Source of the DNA: Haloquadratum walsbyi J07HQW2
Lineage (GTDB): Archaea; Halobacteriota; Halobacteria; Halobacteriales; Haloferacaceae
Assembly (NCBI RefSeq): GCF_000415985.1
Contig: NZ_KE356561.1
Location: 1,111,016-1,175,015, forward strand
Reading direction: 5' to 3'
Length of the DNA stretch: 64,000 nt
Under the pieces are notes generated by a model. The model was not told where the DNA came from and searched no databases. It saw only the letters and a list, made by a program, of their open reading frames with translations. Below, piece by piece: positions 9,487 to 23,200 of the stretch. Within the stretch, counting starts at the first letter, position 1. The number at the start of each line of letters is the position of its first letter. Made by a program: the position numbers and the translations under genes.

Positions 9487-10489
9487 CTATTTGCTATCGT
9501 TGGAACTTGATCTCGTCCGAGTAATCACAATCAGAATAATACTAATGGAAGCATCACAACCACGCTGACAAATGTTTCGACAGTAAATTCACGATACCTA
9601 CCGCCATCGACATTCTGTCCGATCTCAAGTACCTTTGGAAGGAATTCTGTAATAACGAGAAAAATCATCCCACCAGCTACAAACCTAAATCCGAATGGGA
9701 GAAATATTCTTGCCCACGATACGAAAATAAAAGTGATGACAGCAGTAATGAGTTGTGGTAATAATGAGAAGATGGCGGCTGCGACCATTCGCCACTCACT
9801 GACATCTAGTGATCGTAATGTGATGGAGACAGCAACCCCCTCCGGAATATTGTGAATAGAAATAGCGATTGATATAAAAACCGTTAATACCGGAACGGTA
9901 AAGCCAGACAGTACAATCGCTTGATTAAATCCAGTATAGGCAAACGGCACTCCAACGGTGACACCCTCTGGGAATGAGTGGATGTCAGAACTCCAAATAT
10001 CAGCAGTAGTTTCTTAAAATCCGCATCCACAGCAGCGATTGAAAGTGCCGATGAGTCCATTTTTTTGATAGCCTCATCGTTGTTGTTATGACACTGGGTT
10101 GTGTCCACAATAGGCCTAGTATCATTACTTGTCGCTGTCCCACCACCTGCATGTGTGGAGTGAGCAGGTGATTTTGAAGTAGTCATTGCTGCCTCAGAGT
10201 CAATATTGATCTGGTCAGTGACAGCGTCTGCGAGAATCATTAACATGACTCCTGTAACTGCACCAGCAATCAACAGGCTTGGAAATCCTTCTGAAGCAGA
10301 AACCCCCTCAGTAATAAGTCCAAGTCCTGAGGCAGAAAGCATAATGCCTGATGCAAGACCCCAGAGAATGACATTCCAGCGGTCGCTGATCTCATCGAAT
10401 AAAAAGAGTGGAATTGCACCAATACCGGTTGCCACGGCGGTCACTAGTTCAGCAACAAAGACAAATTCAATCGCGGTGAGCGTTATCAT
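9487..10489 (-). pseudogene. ZIP family divalent metal transporter, two frameshifts
   Basis: The N-terminal frame starts MITLTAIEFVFVAELVTAVATG at 10489 and includes a His-rich loop. It loses frame near 9981-9988, where GVLT should continue as IHSFPEG. The second frame continues through FTVPVLTVFISIAISIHNIPEGVAVSI and on, then loses frame again near 9530-9545; a third frame gives a natural end (IILIVITRTRSSSNDSK, stop at 9487-9489). The two (H)xFPEG/HNIPEG motifs are the metal-binding helices IV and V of ZIP transporters. The intact protein would be about 330 residues. Two separate 1-base changes suggest real decay rather than a single read error. Confidence 0.75.
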
Positions 10490-10663
10490 ACTAACTTATC
10501 TCATATTGATGACGAGTGGTTTCTTATCATAAATATCAGTATTTCGGTGGAATATTGCTTCGACCCAGATATGTCACAGAATCACCCCAGAGTATAGCAT
10601 AATTATAAACATTTTATATTTTATTTATTGCCCCGTCGATAATGTGATTACATATCTAGGTAT

Positions 10664-10681
10664 ACGACAATATATTGTCGT
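10664..10681. promoter_or_regulatory. 18-bp perfect palindrome over the udp TATA box
   Basis: ACGACAATATATTGTCGT reads the same on both strands. Its centre (TATATT, about 10671-10676) is 27 nt before the udp ATG at 10701, exactly where a haloarchaeal TATA box is expected for a leaderless gene. A further GACAAT half-site follows at 10685-10690. Binding of a dimeric regulator here would block TBP. This is inferred from position and symmetry only. Confidence 0.6.
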
Positions 10682-10700
10682 CTGAGACAATGTACAGTGC

Positions 10701-11525
10701 ATGGACGATAGCGAGGATCCTAACGATGATGAGCAATATCATCTTGAGATCACGGCGAATGATATCGCTGATACGGTTTTGCTTCCGGGAAATCCGGGTC
10801 GGGTAGAAACAATTACTGAAATATGGGACCAAGCAACAGTGTATGGTGATCACAGAGAATTTCGAACAGCGACCGGAACGTATCAAGAAACACCAATTTC
10901 AGTTACGTCGACAGGGATCGGTGGTCCTTCTGCGGCTATTGCAATCGAAGAGCTGGCACGGATCGGAGCTGAGACATTCATCCGGGTAGGGTCTTGTGGT
11001 GCGTTGTCCGCTGACGTTGCCGTTGGTGATCTTATTATTTCTTCAGGAGCAATCAGACAAGAAGGAACGTCGGCGGAGTATGTGCGCGATGATTATCCGG
11101 CAGTCGCCGATTATGAAGTTATCTCCGCGCTCACCGCCGCCGCGGAGCAACTTGGTCATGATTATCATGTTGGTGTCACATTGAGCACTGATTCGTTTTA
11201 TCCGGGACAGGACCGACCAGGGTTCAACGGATATACCGCACCAGGATCTGGGTCACTCATCGAAGAACTCAAACAGCTGAACGTGATGAATATCGAAATG
11301 GAAGCTGCTACGTTACTCACCATTGCGAGTCTATATCAGCTCCGCGCGGGAGCCATATGCACTGTCTATGCAAATCGAGAGACCGGAGAGTTTCAAAGTG
11401 GTGATGACACAAAGGCTGCGGAGACCGCAACTCTTGGATGTCATCTCTTAGCGGAAATGGATGCGGCAAAACGGTCAGCTGGAGTTGATCAGTGGCATGC
11501 TGGACTCTCGATTGAATCCGAATAA
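10701..11525 (+). CDS. udp: uridine phosphorylase
   Basis: A 274-residue member of the PNP/UDP phosphorylase family. Motifs in order: VLLPGNPGRVETI (phosphate loop), STGIGGPSAAIAIEEL (family signature, about residue 75-92), RVGSCGAL, and NIEMEAATLLTIAS (ribose binding, near 200). It splits uridine with phosphate to uracil and ribose-1-phosphate. It completes salvage with cytidine deaminase at 9005. The start is supported by the TATA box and palindrome at 10664-10681, giving a leaderless mRNA. Uridine rather than purine specificity is inferred from overall resemblance. Confidence 0.88.
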   Translation: MDDSEDPNDDEQYHLEITANDIADTVLLPGNPGRVETITEIWDQATVYGDHREFRTATGTYQETPISVTSTGIGGPSAAIAIEELARIGAETFIRVGSCGALSADVAVGDLIISSGAIRQEGTSAEYVRDDYPAVADYEVISALTAAAEQLGHDYHVGVTLSTDSFYPGQDRPGFNGYTAPGSGSLIEELKQLNVMNIEMEAATLLTIASLYQLRAGAICTVYANRETGEFQSGDDTKAAETATLGCHLLAEMDAAKRSAGVDQWHAGLSIESE

Positions 11526-11695
11526 GAGGCTGTTCTAGTATCAAAGTAATATACGCTTATTGCTTTTATCTATCATGTATTTCTGTTATATATATGACTC
11601 ATATATCAATATTTTTGCTGGCTGAAAGCCTATTACTGTTGATTTGTCCAACTCGTTCCGCAGTTGATTTATTCGATAACGTGTAATGTTTAAAT

Positions 11696-12892
11696 ATGAG
11701 CACACAGGTCGTCGTCGTAGGGGCTGGGTATGCGGGCACCGGTGCTGTAAATCGTCTTGAGGACGAACTTGGACCAGATGCTGAACTCACGTGGATTTCA
11801 GAGAACGATTATCATCTCGTTTTACATGAGGTTCATCGCTGCATTCGTGACCCAAGCGTTGAGTCAAAGGTTGCAATCCCGATTGATGATGTTAAGACAT
11901 CAGAAACAGACTTTCAGACGGGTCGGGTAACAGATGTTAACGTTGATGACCGCACTGTTGAGGTTGACAATGGTGAAGAAACAATTGGGTATGATTATTT
12001 GCTATTAGCTATCGGGTCAGGGACTGCATTCTATGGTATTGATGGTCTGAAAGAACATGCTCACGAACTCAAAGGTCTTGATGATGTACGAGCGATTCAC
12101 TCTGACGTCGCTACCGCTGCGAAGGAGGCGACTCAAGAGAACCCAGCAGAAATTATTATTGGAGGGGCAGGTCTCTCAGGCATTCAGACAGCCGGAGAGA
12201 TTGCAGAATATCGTGACGAGCATCGTGCACCAATAGAGATCACACTTGTTGAGGGTCTTGATGAAGTATTCCCAGGGAACGATACAGAATTGCAAGGAGC
12301 CCTCAGAGAGCGGTTAGAAAAGCGTAACGTGAATATACTCACTGGAGAGTTTATTTCAGAAGTTGACTCGGAGAACGTGTATGTCGGTGGCGACGATGAT
12401 AGTGATCCGGAGGAGCTATCTTACGACACGCTCATCTGGACAGGCGGGATAACTGGTCAAGATGAGGTTACTGATGTTGAAGTTGACAAGGATGACCGAT
12501 CACAGCGCGTGTTCGCTGGTGCGGATTTCCAGACATCAACTGACCGTGTTTTTGCTGTCGGTGACACAGCACTTATTGAACAAGGATCTGATTCAGTCGC
12601 ACCACCAACGGCACAAGCCGCATGGCAAGCTGCTGAAGTAGCTGGTGAGAACGTTGCACGAGCGATCAATGGAGAGCCGCTTCAGACGTGGAGACATGAT
12701 GATAAAGGGACCGTCATTTCTGTTGGCGATGATGCTGTTGCACATGGTGTTAAATTCCCTGTGCTCGGTCAACTACCAATTAATGTCTTTGGTGGTACAG
12801 CGGCTCGAACGCTCAAAAAGGGAATCGCTGCCCGCTGGATTGCTGATGTCGCTTCGACTCGCCATGCGCTCGAAGCATGGGAAAGCATGTAA
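11696..12892 (+). CDS. FAD-dependent pyridine nucleotide-disulfide oxidoreductase (type II NADH dehydrogenase-like)
   Basis: A 398-residue flavoprotein. The first dinucleotide fold is QVVVVGAGYAGTGAVNRLEDEL at the N terminus. A second one, IIIGGAGLSGIQTAGEIAEY, lies around residue 153-173 and should bind NAD(P)H. TDRVFAVGDTALIEQ near residue 285 is the FAD C-terminal motif. No redox Cys pair is evident, which favours NDH-2 or a sulfide:quinone-like fold over thiol reductases. NDH-2 passes electrons from NADH to quinone at the membrane without pumping. A TTTATT box near 11665-11671, 27 nt before the ATG, supports the start. Confidence 0.82.
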   Translation: MSTQVVVVGAGYAGTGAVNRLEDELGPDAELTWISENDYHLVLHEVHRCIRDPSVESKVAIPIDDVKTSETDFQTGRVTDVNVDDRTVEVDNGEETIGYDYLLLAIGSGTAFYGIDGLKEHAHELKGLDDVRAIHSDVATAAKEATQENPAEIIIGGAGLSGIQTAGEIAEYRDEHRAPIEITLVEGLDEVFPGNDTELQGALRERLEKRNVNILTGEFISEVDSENVYVGGDDDSDPEELSYDTLIWTGGITGQDEVTDVEVDKDDRSQRVFAGADFQTSTDRVFAVGDTALIEQGSDSVAPPTAQAAWQAAEVAGENVARAINGEPLQTWRHDDKGTVISVGDDAVAHGVKFPVLGQLPINVFGGTAARTLKKGIAARWIADVASTRHALEAWESM

Positions 12893-13262
12893 ATAATCTG
12901 GAGTTACCGCTGATAGCCCGGCAATAATCTCACTGATATCATAGTATATGTTGCGATATACTACGTGATAATTCAGAACACGTGTTCAAAATATGTCTTT
13001 AGAAATTACTGATAACAGCCGTTCACTACCTATATTTATACTGTGAGTAATCAGATGAACAATAAGTGAGTGATAATATAACACCTCATTCATTCGATCA
13101 GTTCTTATGATGAATAGATAATCTATTATTGGATATATGATACTTTTTCTACTTATTACTTCTTTTAAATGCTGCTTGTCCTGTGGGTCCTGAGAACTGA
13201 CAAGGCGACAGGAAAATACTACGGTAGATATAGAAATTAGGAGACTCTAGTACAGACAGAAC
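12893..13262. other. AT-rich spacer between convergent genes
   Basis: About 370 nt between the 3' ends of the flavoprotein and regulator genes. It has T-rich tracts (for example 13140-13166) that could end transcription on the plus strand, and a 6-bp inverted repeat CTTGTC/GACAAG (13175-13180 and 13199-13204). No coding frame or known RNA seen. Confidence 0.5.
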
Positions 13263-13796
13263 TTAATGTGACGTCTCGCCAGCAGGTGCACGCATGTCGT
13301 CGATCTGGAGAATAAGGATATTACTTGTATCGTCCTTGCCATCGATTGTTCCCTCAATAATGAGTTTTGAAAGTGGCGTTGGACCGACTGTCATCGAATC
13401 ACCCTCATGAAAGTCGCGGACAGAGCCTTGAATATGAACTTCTGCACGACAGAGTTCAGGATGGTGTACAGATGAGAGATCAATTTCTTCAACATTTGCG
13501 TTGTCAAGCTCTTCGTTCTCATGGAATAATGGAACAAATGCCGGGTTCTCCATCTGATTGACATCAAGTGCCTCATATGCATTTGCCGTTGGCTTGTATC
13601 CCCCTTTTGGACCTGGCACGCCTTCAACAAGTTGCAATGCTTTTAAACTCTGCATCTGGTTTCGGATTGTTCCGGGGTTACGGTCTACCTCACCCGCAAT
13701 GGTTTCACCCTTTACAGCCTCCTCATCGTCTCGATGAAGATTAATCAGTGCCGTTAAGATAGTTTTCTGGCTTGATGTTAGCTCTATTGATGACAT
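13263..13796 (-). CDS. winged-helix DNA-binding regulator (Rrf2-like HTH)
   Basis: A 177-residue protein. The N-terminal 75 residues form a winged helix: TSSQKTILTALINLH, then GETIAGEVDRNPGTIRNQMQ as helix-turn-helix and LVEGVPGPKGGYKPT as the wing. The C-terminal 85 residues (HPELCRAEVHIQGSVRDFHEG and on) look like a compact beta domain that may sense a ligand; its family was not recognised. Such proteins are often annotated Rrf2-family in haloarchaea. It is divergent from the epimerase gene with 81 nt between, so it may control itself and that gene. Confidence 0.7.
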   Translation of the reverse strand: MSSIELTSSQKTILTALINLHRDDEEAVKGETIAGEVDRNPGTIRNQMQSLKALQLVEGVPGPKGGYKPTANAYEALDVNQMENPAFVPLFHENEELDNANVEEIDLSSVHHPELCRAEVHIQGSVRDFHEGDSMTVGPTPLSKLIIEGTIDGKDDTSNILILQIDDMRAPAGETSH

Positions 13797-13877
13797 AACT
13801 AATCATTTACTATAGACGGTATTAAATCCGGTGGATGATTCGATATCAATTTGTGACTCCTATCATAGATATAGTAT

Positions 13878-14795
13878 ATGCGTGACAAACGTGTTCTTGT
13901 AACTGGCGGAGCGGGTTTTATTGGCTCAAATCTGGCGAATCATCTTGCAGAAACCAACGATGTCGTAGCTGTAGATGATCTTCATCTCGGAACACCGTCA
14001 AATCTCAATGAAACAGTGAACTTTGTAAATGCTAGCGTGCTTGAAGATGAGCTACCAACTACTAAGATCGATGTTGTGTTTCACCTTGCTGCATACTCAT
14101 CATACACAATGGTCGAAGAAAACAAACGACAAGCAACCAGAGTGAATGTTGAAGGATTCGTCAATACTGTTGAGCAAGCACGTGAGGATGGATGTCAAAC
14201 AGTCGTGTACGCATCAACCTCATCGATATATGGTTCGCGGACGGAGCCATCGCCAGAAGATCTACCAATTGAAGCACGAACATGTTATGAGGCATCAAAA
14301 TTAGCTCGTGAGACCTACGCGGAGTATTTTAATCATCACTATGACATGACACTTGCAGGACTGCGGTTTTTTTCTGTGTATCAAGGGTACGGAGGTGCAG
14401 AAGAACATAAAGGCGAGTACGCAAATACTGTCGCACAGTTTGCGGAAAAAATCGCAAATGGCGAGCGACCAGCGCTCTTTGGGGATGGGACACAAACACG
14501 CGATTTCACACATGTTGATGATATCGTCCGCGGAATCGAGTCCGCTGCCGAATACGACCTACAGGGGATTTATAATCTTGGCACGGGCGAAAGTTATGAT
14601 TTCAATACCATGGTCGATATGATCAATGACGAACTTGGGACCGATATTGATCCTAAATATATTGAAAATCCACTTGATGTGTATGTTCATGATACGATGG
14701 CTGATAGCACAAAGATACGCGAGGCGACTGGGTGGACTCCTGAAATTACATTTGAGGAGGGTGTCTCACGAGTTTGTGAAGCATATCTAGATTGA
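13878..14795 (+). CDS. NAD-dependent epimerase/dehydratase (UDP-glucose 4-epimerase-like)
   Basis: A 305-residue extended short-chain dehydrogenase. RVLVTGGAGFIGSNLANHL is the NAD-binding Rossmann motif (residues 5-23), followed by VVFHLAAYSS. The catalytic Ser/Thr is in YASTSSIYG and the Tyr-Lys pair in CYEASKLARE (YxxxK). QTRDFTHVDDIVRGI near residue 213 is typical of sugar-nucleotide epimerases. It probably makes a precursor for glycans of the S-layer or other glycoproteins; the true sugar is unknown. No other glycan gene is next to it; the regulator at 13263 is divergent. Confidence 0.83.
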   Translation: MRDKRVLVTGGAGFIGSNLANHLAETNDVVAVDDLHLGTPSNLNETVNFVNASVLEDELPTTKIDVVFHLAAYSSYTMVEENKRQATRVNVEGFVNTVEQAREDGCQTVVYASTSSIYGSRTEPSPEDLPIEARTCYEASKLARETYAEYFNHHYDMTLAGLRFFSVYQGYGGAEEHKGEYANTVAQFAEKIANGERPALFGDGTQTRDFTHVDDIVRGIESAAEYDLQGIYNLGTGESYDFNTMVDMINDELGTDIDPKYIENPLDVYVHDTMADSTKIREATGWTPEITFEEGVSRVCEAYLD

Positions 14796-14807
14796 TCTAC
14801 TGTGAGA

Positions 14808-14837
14808 GATGGTGATGGTGATGGTGATTGCGATTGC
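14808..14837. repeat. short tandem repeat between convergent genes
   Basis: Three copies of GATGGT followed by two of GATTGC, just after the epimerase stop. It is a simple microsatellite-like repeat without a visible role. Confidence 0.6.
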
Positions 14838-14919
14838 TTACTGGAGAAAATATCGTAGGAGATATTTCATTATCGCTGCAGTAAAAATACCGTTGATCAG
14901 AACTCTGTCAGGGCGTTAA

Positions 14920-17483
14920 TTATTGAGCCGGTGTTGTTGACGCATTCTTGCTTTCACTCTTATTATCATCCGTTTCCGATGTGTTATCTGCGTTTGGATG
15001 AATGTCAACGCTTGCAACAGTATCATTCGTATCTAGATCCATGACAATGACTCCCGATGTGTTTCGACCGACCGTTGAGATATCGCTGACGGGGGTTCGG
15101 AGGATCTGCCCATTGCGGCTCATAATAAAGAGTTCACTATCTGCTCCGACTGTCTCAACTTCACAAACACGACCGTTGCGGTCGTTTGTCTTGATATCAA
15201 TGAGCCCTTTACCATTACGAGATTGTTGTCGGTACCGATCAATGTTAGTCCGCTTGCCATATCCATGTTCGGTCACGGTGAGGACCCACTCATCACGGTC
15301 CTCATCGATAGCAGCAAGCGCGGCAACGGCGTCGGTATCCTCAAGTTTGATTCCATGAACACCGCGAGCTGACCGTCCCATCGATCTGACATCGATCTCA
15401 TCGAATCGAATAGCCATCCCTTTGCGGGTCCCAAGGATGATATCCTGGCTTCCATCTGTCACCTCAACATCAATAAGTTCATCATCAGCATCAAGATCTA
15501 TTGCGATGATACCCGTTGCTCGGATATTCTGGAAGGAATTTACACTCGTTCGTTTAATATACCCTGATTGGGTTACCATTGTAAAGTATCGCTCATTACC
15601 ATTATCAATATCCATCTCAGCGGTATTGACAACAGCAGTGATCTCTTCACCATCATCCAATTCTAAGAGATTTACTGCTGACTTTCCACGAGCAGTCCGT
15701 GACATTTCTGGAATTTGATATGTCTTGAGCTGATATACTTGCCCATGGCTGGTGAAATACAGTAGATAATCATGCGTATTTGCAACATATACTGATGATA
15801 CATTGTCACCATCTTTCAGTGATGTCCCGATGATACCTTTTCCACCGCGATGTTGACTACGGAAGTCTTCAACTGACATCCGTTTTATATAATCGTCTTC
15901 AGTAACGACGACAATGACATTTTCCTGTTCAATTAAGTCCTCATGCGTAACTGCCCCATCATCCTCAATTATGCTTGTTCGTCGTTCATCAGCATACCCA
16001 TCGCGGATCGTAGCGAGTTCATCTTCAACAACAGCATCAAGCTCATCAGGGTTGCTGAGGATTGTTTGAAGACGATCAATACGCTGTTGAACAGATTCAT
16101 ATTCGTCTTCAATCTCGTCGGATTCAAGTGACGTGAGCGAGCCGAGTTGCATCGCAACGATATGGTTCGCCTGAGCTTCAGAGAAATCAAATGTTGGTAA
16201 TGGCTCACTGTGCTCATCCGATTCAACAACGTGCTCACCACGAAGTGCAGCCTTTGCACTGTCACGATCTGTTGAGTTTCGAATAATATCGACAACATCA
16301 TCAGCCTGCTTGAGGGCACGAAGTCGACCCTCGAGAATGTGCGCACGGTCGCGTTTTTCACCAAGTTCATACTGTGATCGACGACGAACAACAGTGCGGC
16401 GATGCTCAAGATACTCATGGAGTGTTTGTTTGAGTGTGAGCACCTGCGGTTGTCCATCAACAAGTGCGAGGTTGATCACTCCAAATGTCGATTCCAAATG
16501 GTGTTCGAGTAATTGGTTTTTCACAACATCCGGATTTGCGCCTCGCTTGATTTCAACAACAACACGAATCCCATCTCGGTCGGATTCATCTCTGAGATCG
16601 CGAATGCCTTCGATTGTCCCAGCGTTAACGTTATCAGCGATTCGTTCGACCAATCGTGCCTTGTTTGTTTGGAACGGTAGTTCTGTTATGACGATCCGAT
16701 CATCTTGGACATTGAATTCCGCACGAACACGGAGTCGTCCACGCCCGGTTTTGTATGCTTTATGAATTGCATTCTGTCCAACGATGTTTGCACCAGTTGG
16801 AAAGTCCGGACCTTTTACATGACTCATCAGGTCCTCAATCGTACAGTCAGGATTATGAATCAGATGAATTGTTGCATCAATTACCTCACCAAGATTATGT
16901 GGTGGAATGTTGGTCGACATCCCAACTGCAATCCCGGATGATCCATTAACTAAGAGATTTGGAAACGCTGCCGGAAGCACGGAGGGTTCTGTGAGTCGAT
17001 CATCGTAATTTGCTGTGAACTCAACGGTGTCCATCTCAATATCGTCCAACAACTCCTCAGCAATTGGCGACATACGTGCCTCGGTATATCGCATCGCTGC
17101 CGGTGGATCACCGTCAACAGAGCCAAAGTTTCCTTGCCCATCGACAAGTGGATATCGCATCGAAAAGTCCTGTGCCATCCGTGCAAGCGTATTGTAAATC
17201 GCGGAATCTCCATGTGGATGGTAATCACCCATCGTTTCACCGACAATTGATGATGACTTACGATGGGCAGATCGAGCGGAAATTCCCGATTGATGCATGG
17301 CATACAGGATCCGTCGATGGACAGGTTTGAGTCCGTCACGAACATCCGGGAGCGCTCGACCCGCAATAACTGACATTGCGTAGTCGATATACGACTGTTC
17401 CATTTCCCGCTCAATTCGTGCTGTCTCAACCTCAGCAGCAATTCCTGTCTCAGGATCAAATCGTTCGGGAGCGTCTGAACTCA

Positions 17484-17484
<1 letters not shown>
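14920..17484 (-). CDS. gyrA: DNA gyrase subunit A
   Basis: An 854-residue protein beginning [15 protein letters not shown]. The ATG shares a base with the gyrB stop (TAATG), so the two are translationally coupled. The breakage-reunion domain has the active Tyr133 in [10 protein letters not shown], and a quinolone-region segment [17 protein letters not shown] (residues 90-106). The C-terminal half carries repeated beta-pinwheel blades; the GyrA box appears as QHRGGKG (near residue 560). With GyrB it introduces negative supercoils using ATP. Asn98 sits where E. coli has Asp87. No intein is present. The tail after the last blade is short and polar. Confidence 0.96.
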
Positions 17485-20216
<2,732 letters not shown>

Positions 20217-23200
20217 ATGACCTCGTTTCAGTCGGAACTCGGCGAAGAGAGCGAGATTGCCGATGAGTTGGCAGAGAGCCAACGAGCAATTTCGATCGCC
20301 GAGTTCTTCGAGAAGAACAAGCATATGCTGGGCTTCGACTCGGGAGCTCGAGGGCTTGTAACCGCTGTGAAGGAAGCGGTTGACAATGCTCTTGATGCCA
20401 CCGAAGAAGCCGGGATTAAACCAGATATCTCTATTGAAATTCGTGAATCCGGTGATTACTATACCCTCATTGTCGAAGATAACGGTCCAGGGATAACACG
20501 CGAACAAGTACCCAAAGTCTTTGGAAAGCTACTGTATGGGTCGCGATTTCATGCTCGCGAACAGTCACTGACACCCAATCAGACGCTTCTAGTTCGTCGC
20601 GATGGTGATGTTACATTTACTTCAATCAGTGAGTTATGTGATTCACATCTACTTGAGGATGGGCCGGCATCAGCTCCTATTCCGGCAGACTCCAATATCG
20701 AAGTGCCATCATTCAATCGAACGACACATGAAATGACGTGGCAACCAGTGACAAATGCAATTCGTCACCGGACAGATGAGGACGTGTATCGGGTTTCAAC
20801 AGCATGTGGTCGAACAGTTGAGATAACAGGTAATCATAGTCTATTTTCACTTTCTTCCAGTGGCGAAACGATAGAAGTGAATGCTAGCGAACTCTCACCA
20901 GGGGATAACATTCTCGCGCCAAAGCAACTTCCGGTGACTCCAGAATCTACAGATGTCAGAGAAGCCGTGGATACGGAGCCACAGGCGGGTGAGAAAGGAC
21001 AGATCATTAATATTCTTGATTACATTCAGTTAGCTGATCTTCAAGAAAGTGAGTATACATTCCAAATTCATGGAGTTGATGAAGCATCTCATTCCTCTGT
21101 GGGGGATCATCATACTTCGTCATGCGCAGCAAAAATGAGTTCATCTTCATCGATGATGGCATCTACTGGAGTTGCATCATCAAGTGGACAACAAGCTCAT
21201 TTTAGTGCAGACCGGCAACACTCAAAAACTGATATATTCGATAGTAGCCACAAAAATAACGAGAGCCGCATATCAGTCAAAGAGATAATTGAGTGTAATG
21301 AAGCGTCTACAGTTGCCGATCATACTCTTGAGATAATCAATCCGGACGGCGAGACAGCACGATTGCCAGTGTCGGTTCCTATCGATGATATAGTAACTTC
21401 TCATCTCACGAAATATATTACATCAGAATCTACACCAGCAGTATCACACACATCAAATAGCAAGCTAGATAACAGCACGCCAGATGAATTCTCAGAGGGC
21501 ACAACAACACCGCTTGAATCGATAATATCGCTCATCTGTGAGAGTGCTGGAGAGATACGGCTCCCGTCGTTTATTTTTGAGTGTGACTCTGAACACCAAC
21601 AGCAGTTACTAACTAAATTATATCAACATAGCGAGACGCCAAACAAAACAGCTGCTAGCAATGATGTTGCTACATATACAACATCGAGTGAAACATTTGC
21701 CAGACAGCTCACCACGTTGTGGAATATGAATGGGGTAGTTGCAACAACAGATACACGAACTGAGACTATTGCAGCTGAGAGTGAACGAACGGTATATGAG
21801 GTATCGGTTGATCAGGCTGAGGTTGAAGTGGTAACTGATAACGAACCAGATTATCAACAGCATAACGGAGACCTTTGTTTATTGTCGGTAAACAACATTG
21901 AGCAAATTGACGCACCGCCATATGTATATGATATCTCCGTTCCAGGTGCAAGCGGTCATGATGAGAATTTTGTGGTCACAAATGATGGAGCAATCTGTGT
22001 AAAGAATAGTCGAGGACAACAAGGAATTGGGATCTCTGCAGCGGTGTTGTACTCACAGCTTACTTCAGGGAAGCCAGCAAGGATAACCACGCGAACACAG
22101 AGTTCCGATACAGCACAATATTTTGAACTCATTATTGATACAGACACAAACGAACCAGAGGTGAGTGCCGATCGGGAGCGTGACCCTGGTGCTGCATCGC
22201 TATCACCAACCCATGGCACGCGGATTGAGTTAGAAATGGAAGCAAACATGCGGGCTCGTGGACAGCTTCGGGATTACGTCAAAGACACGGCGGTTGTCAA
22301 CCCACATGCACGGATCACACTTGATGAACCCGGGCTCGAGGAGCCTCGTCAGTACGAGCGGGTCGACGGTGCTGAACTACCGGCACAAACTGAAGAGATT
22401 CGACCACATCCACATGGTGTTGAATTAGGAACGTTGTTGAAGATGCTTGAAGCAACAGAGTCATACTCTGTGTCTGGCTTTCTTCGTGAGGAATTCACTC
22501 GTGTTGGATCAAAAACAGCAACAAAAATCCTCAATCGATTTCGTGACCGTCACTTTGGTCGTGCTCTTCCTGTGTCTGCTCCGGAAACGATACCAAGTGA
22601 TGTAGCTGATGTCGACGATACTGATGATACATTACCCTCGTCACTTGAATCAATCATTGAAGTTGCGGTAGTAAACAAAGGTGCGTCTGCGACTGCTGAA
22701 TTCGCAGACCGTGTTGCAAAGACGCTCAATCAACGATCTGGAACGACGCGTGCCGAACTTGTCAAAATTGTTGATACCGTCGCTGAGGATATTGAGGATG
22801 AGTTTGAGACGACATTCGGTACAACAGTTCGGGAAAATGCAGTTGATGCAGCATGGGATGTGCTCACCGTAGATATTGATGATGATATCTATCCACTCGT
22901 TGCGGATGCAACAAGTACACAAAAAAACCATGCAACAGTTCGAGGTGTCGCAGACCGCGTTGCAGCAAAGTTTGCTGATGACTCAACGTCTCTTCGTGCG
23001 ACTCAAGATACAGTTCGTGAGTATGTTGACCGTTCAGCTGATATGATTGTTTCTGAGGAAGTTTCATTCGGCGAGACTGCCCGTGAGAATGTAGTCAACG
23101 CGGTATGGAAGGCTATGCAGACGGTTGAAGATGAGTTACCGGCAGTCAAGACCATTGCAGACGACCGTAATATTGCCTCAGAATTGCTTGATGCGATGCG

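Noticed and set aside
13175..13204. CTTGTC/GACAAG hairpin after the flavoprotein gene
   Set aside because: Only 6 bp with an 18-nt loop and no following T-run; weak as a terminator.
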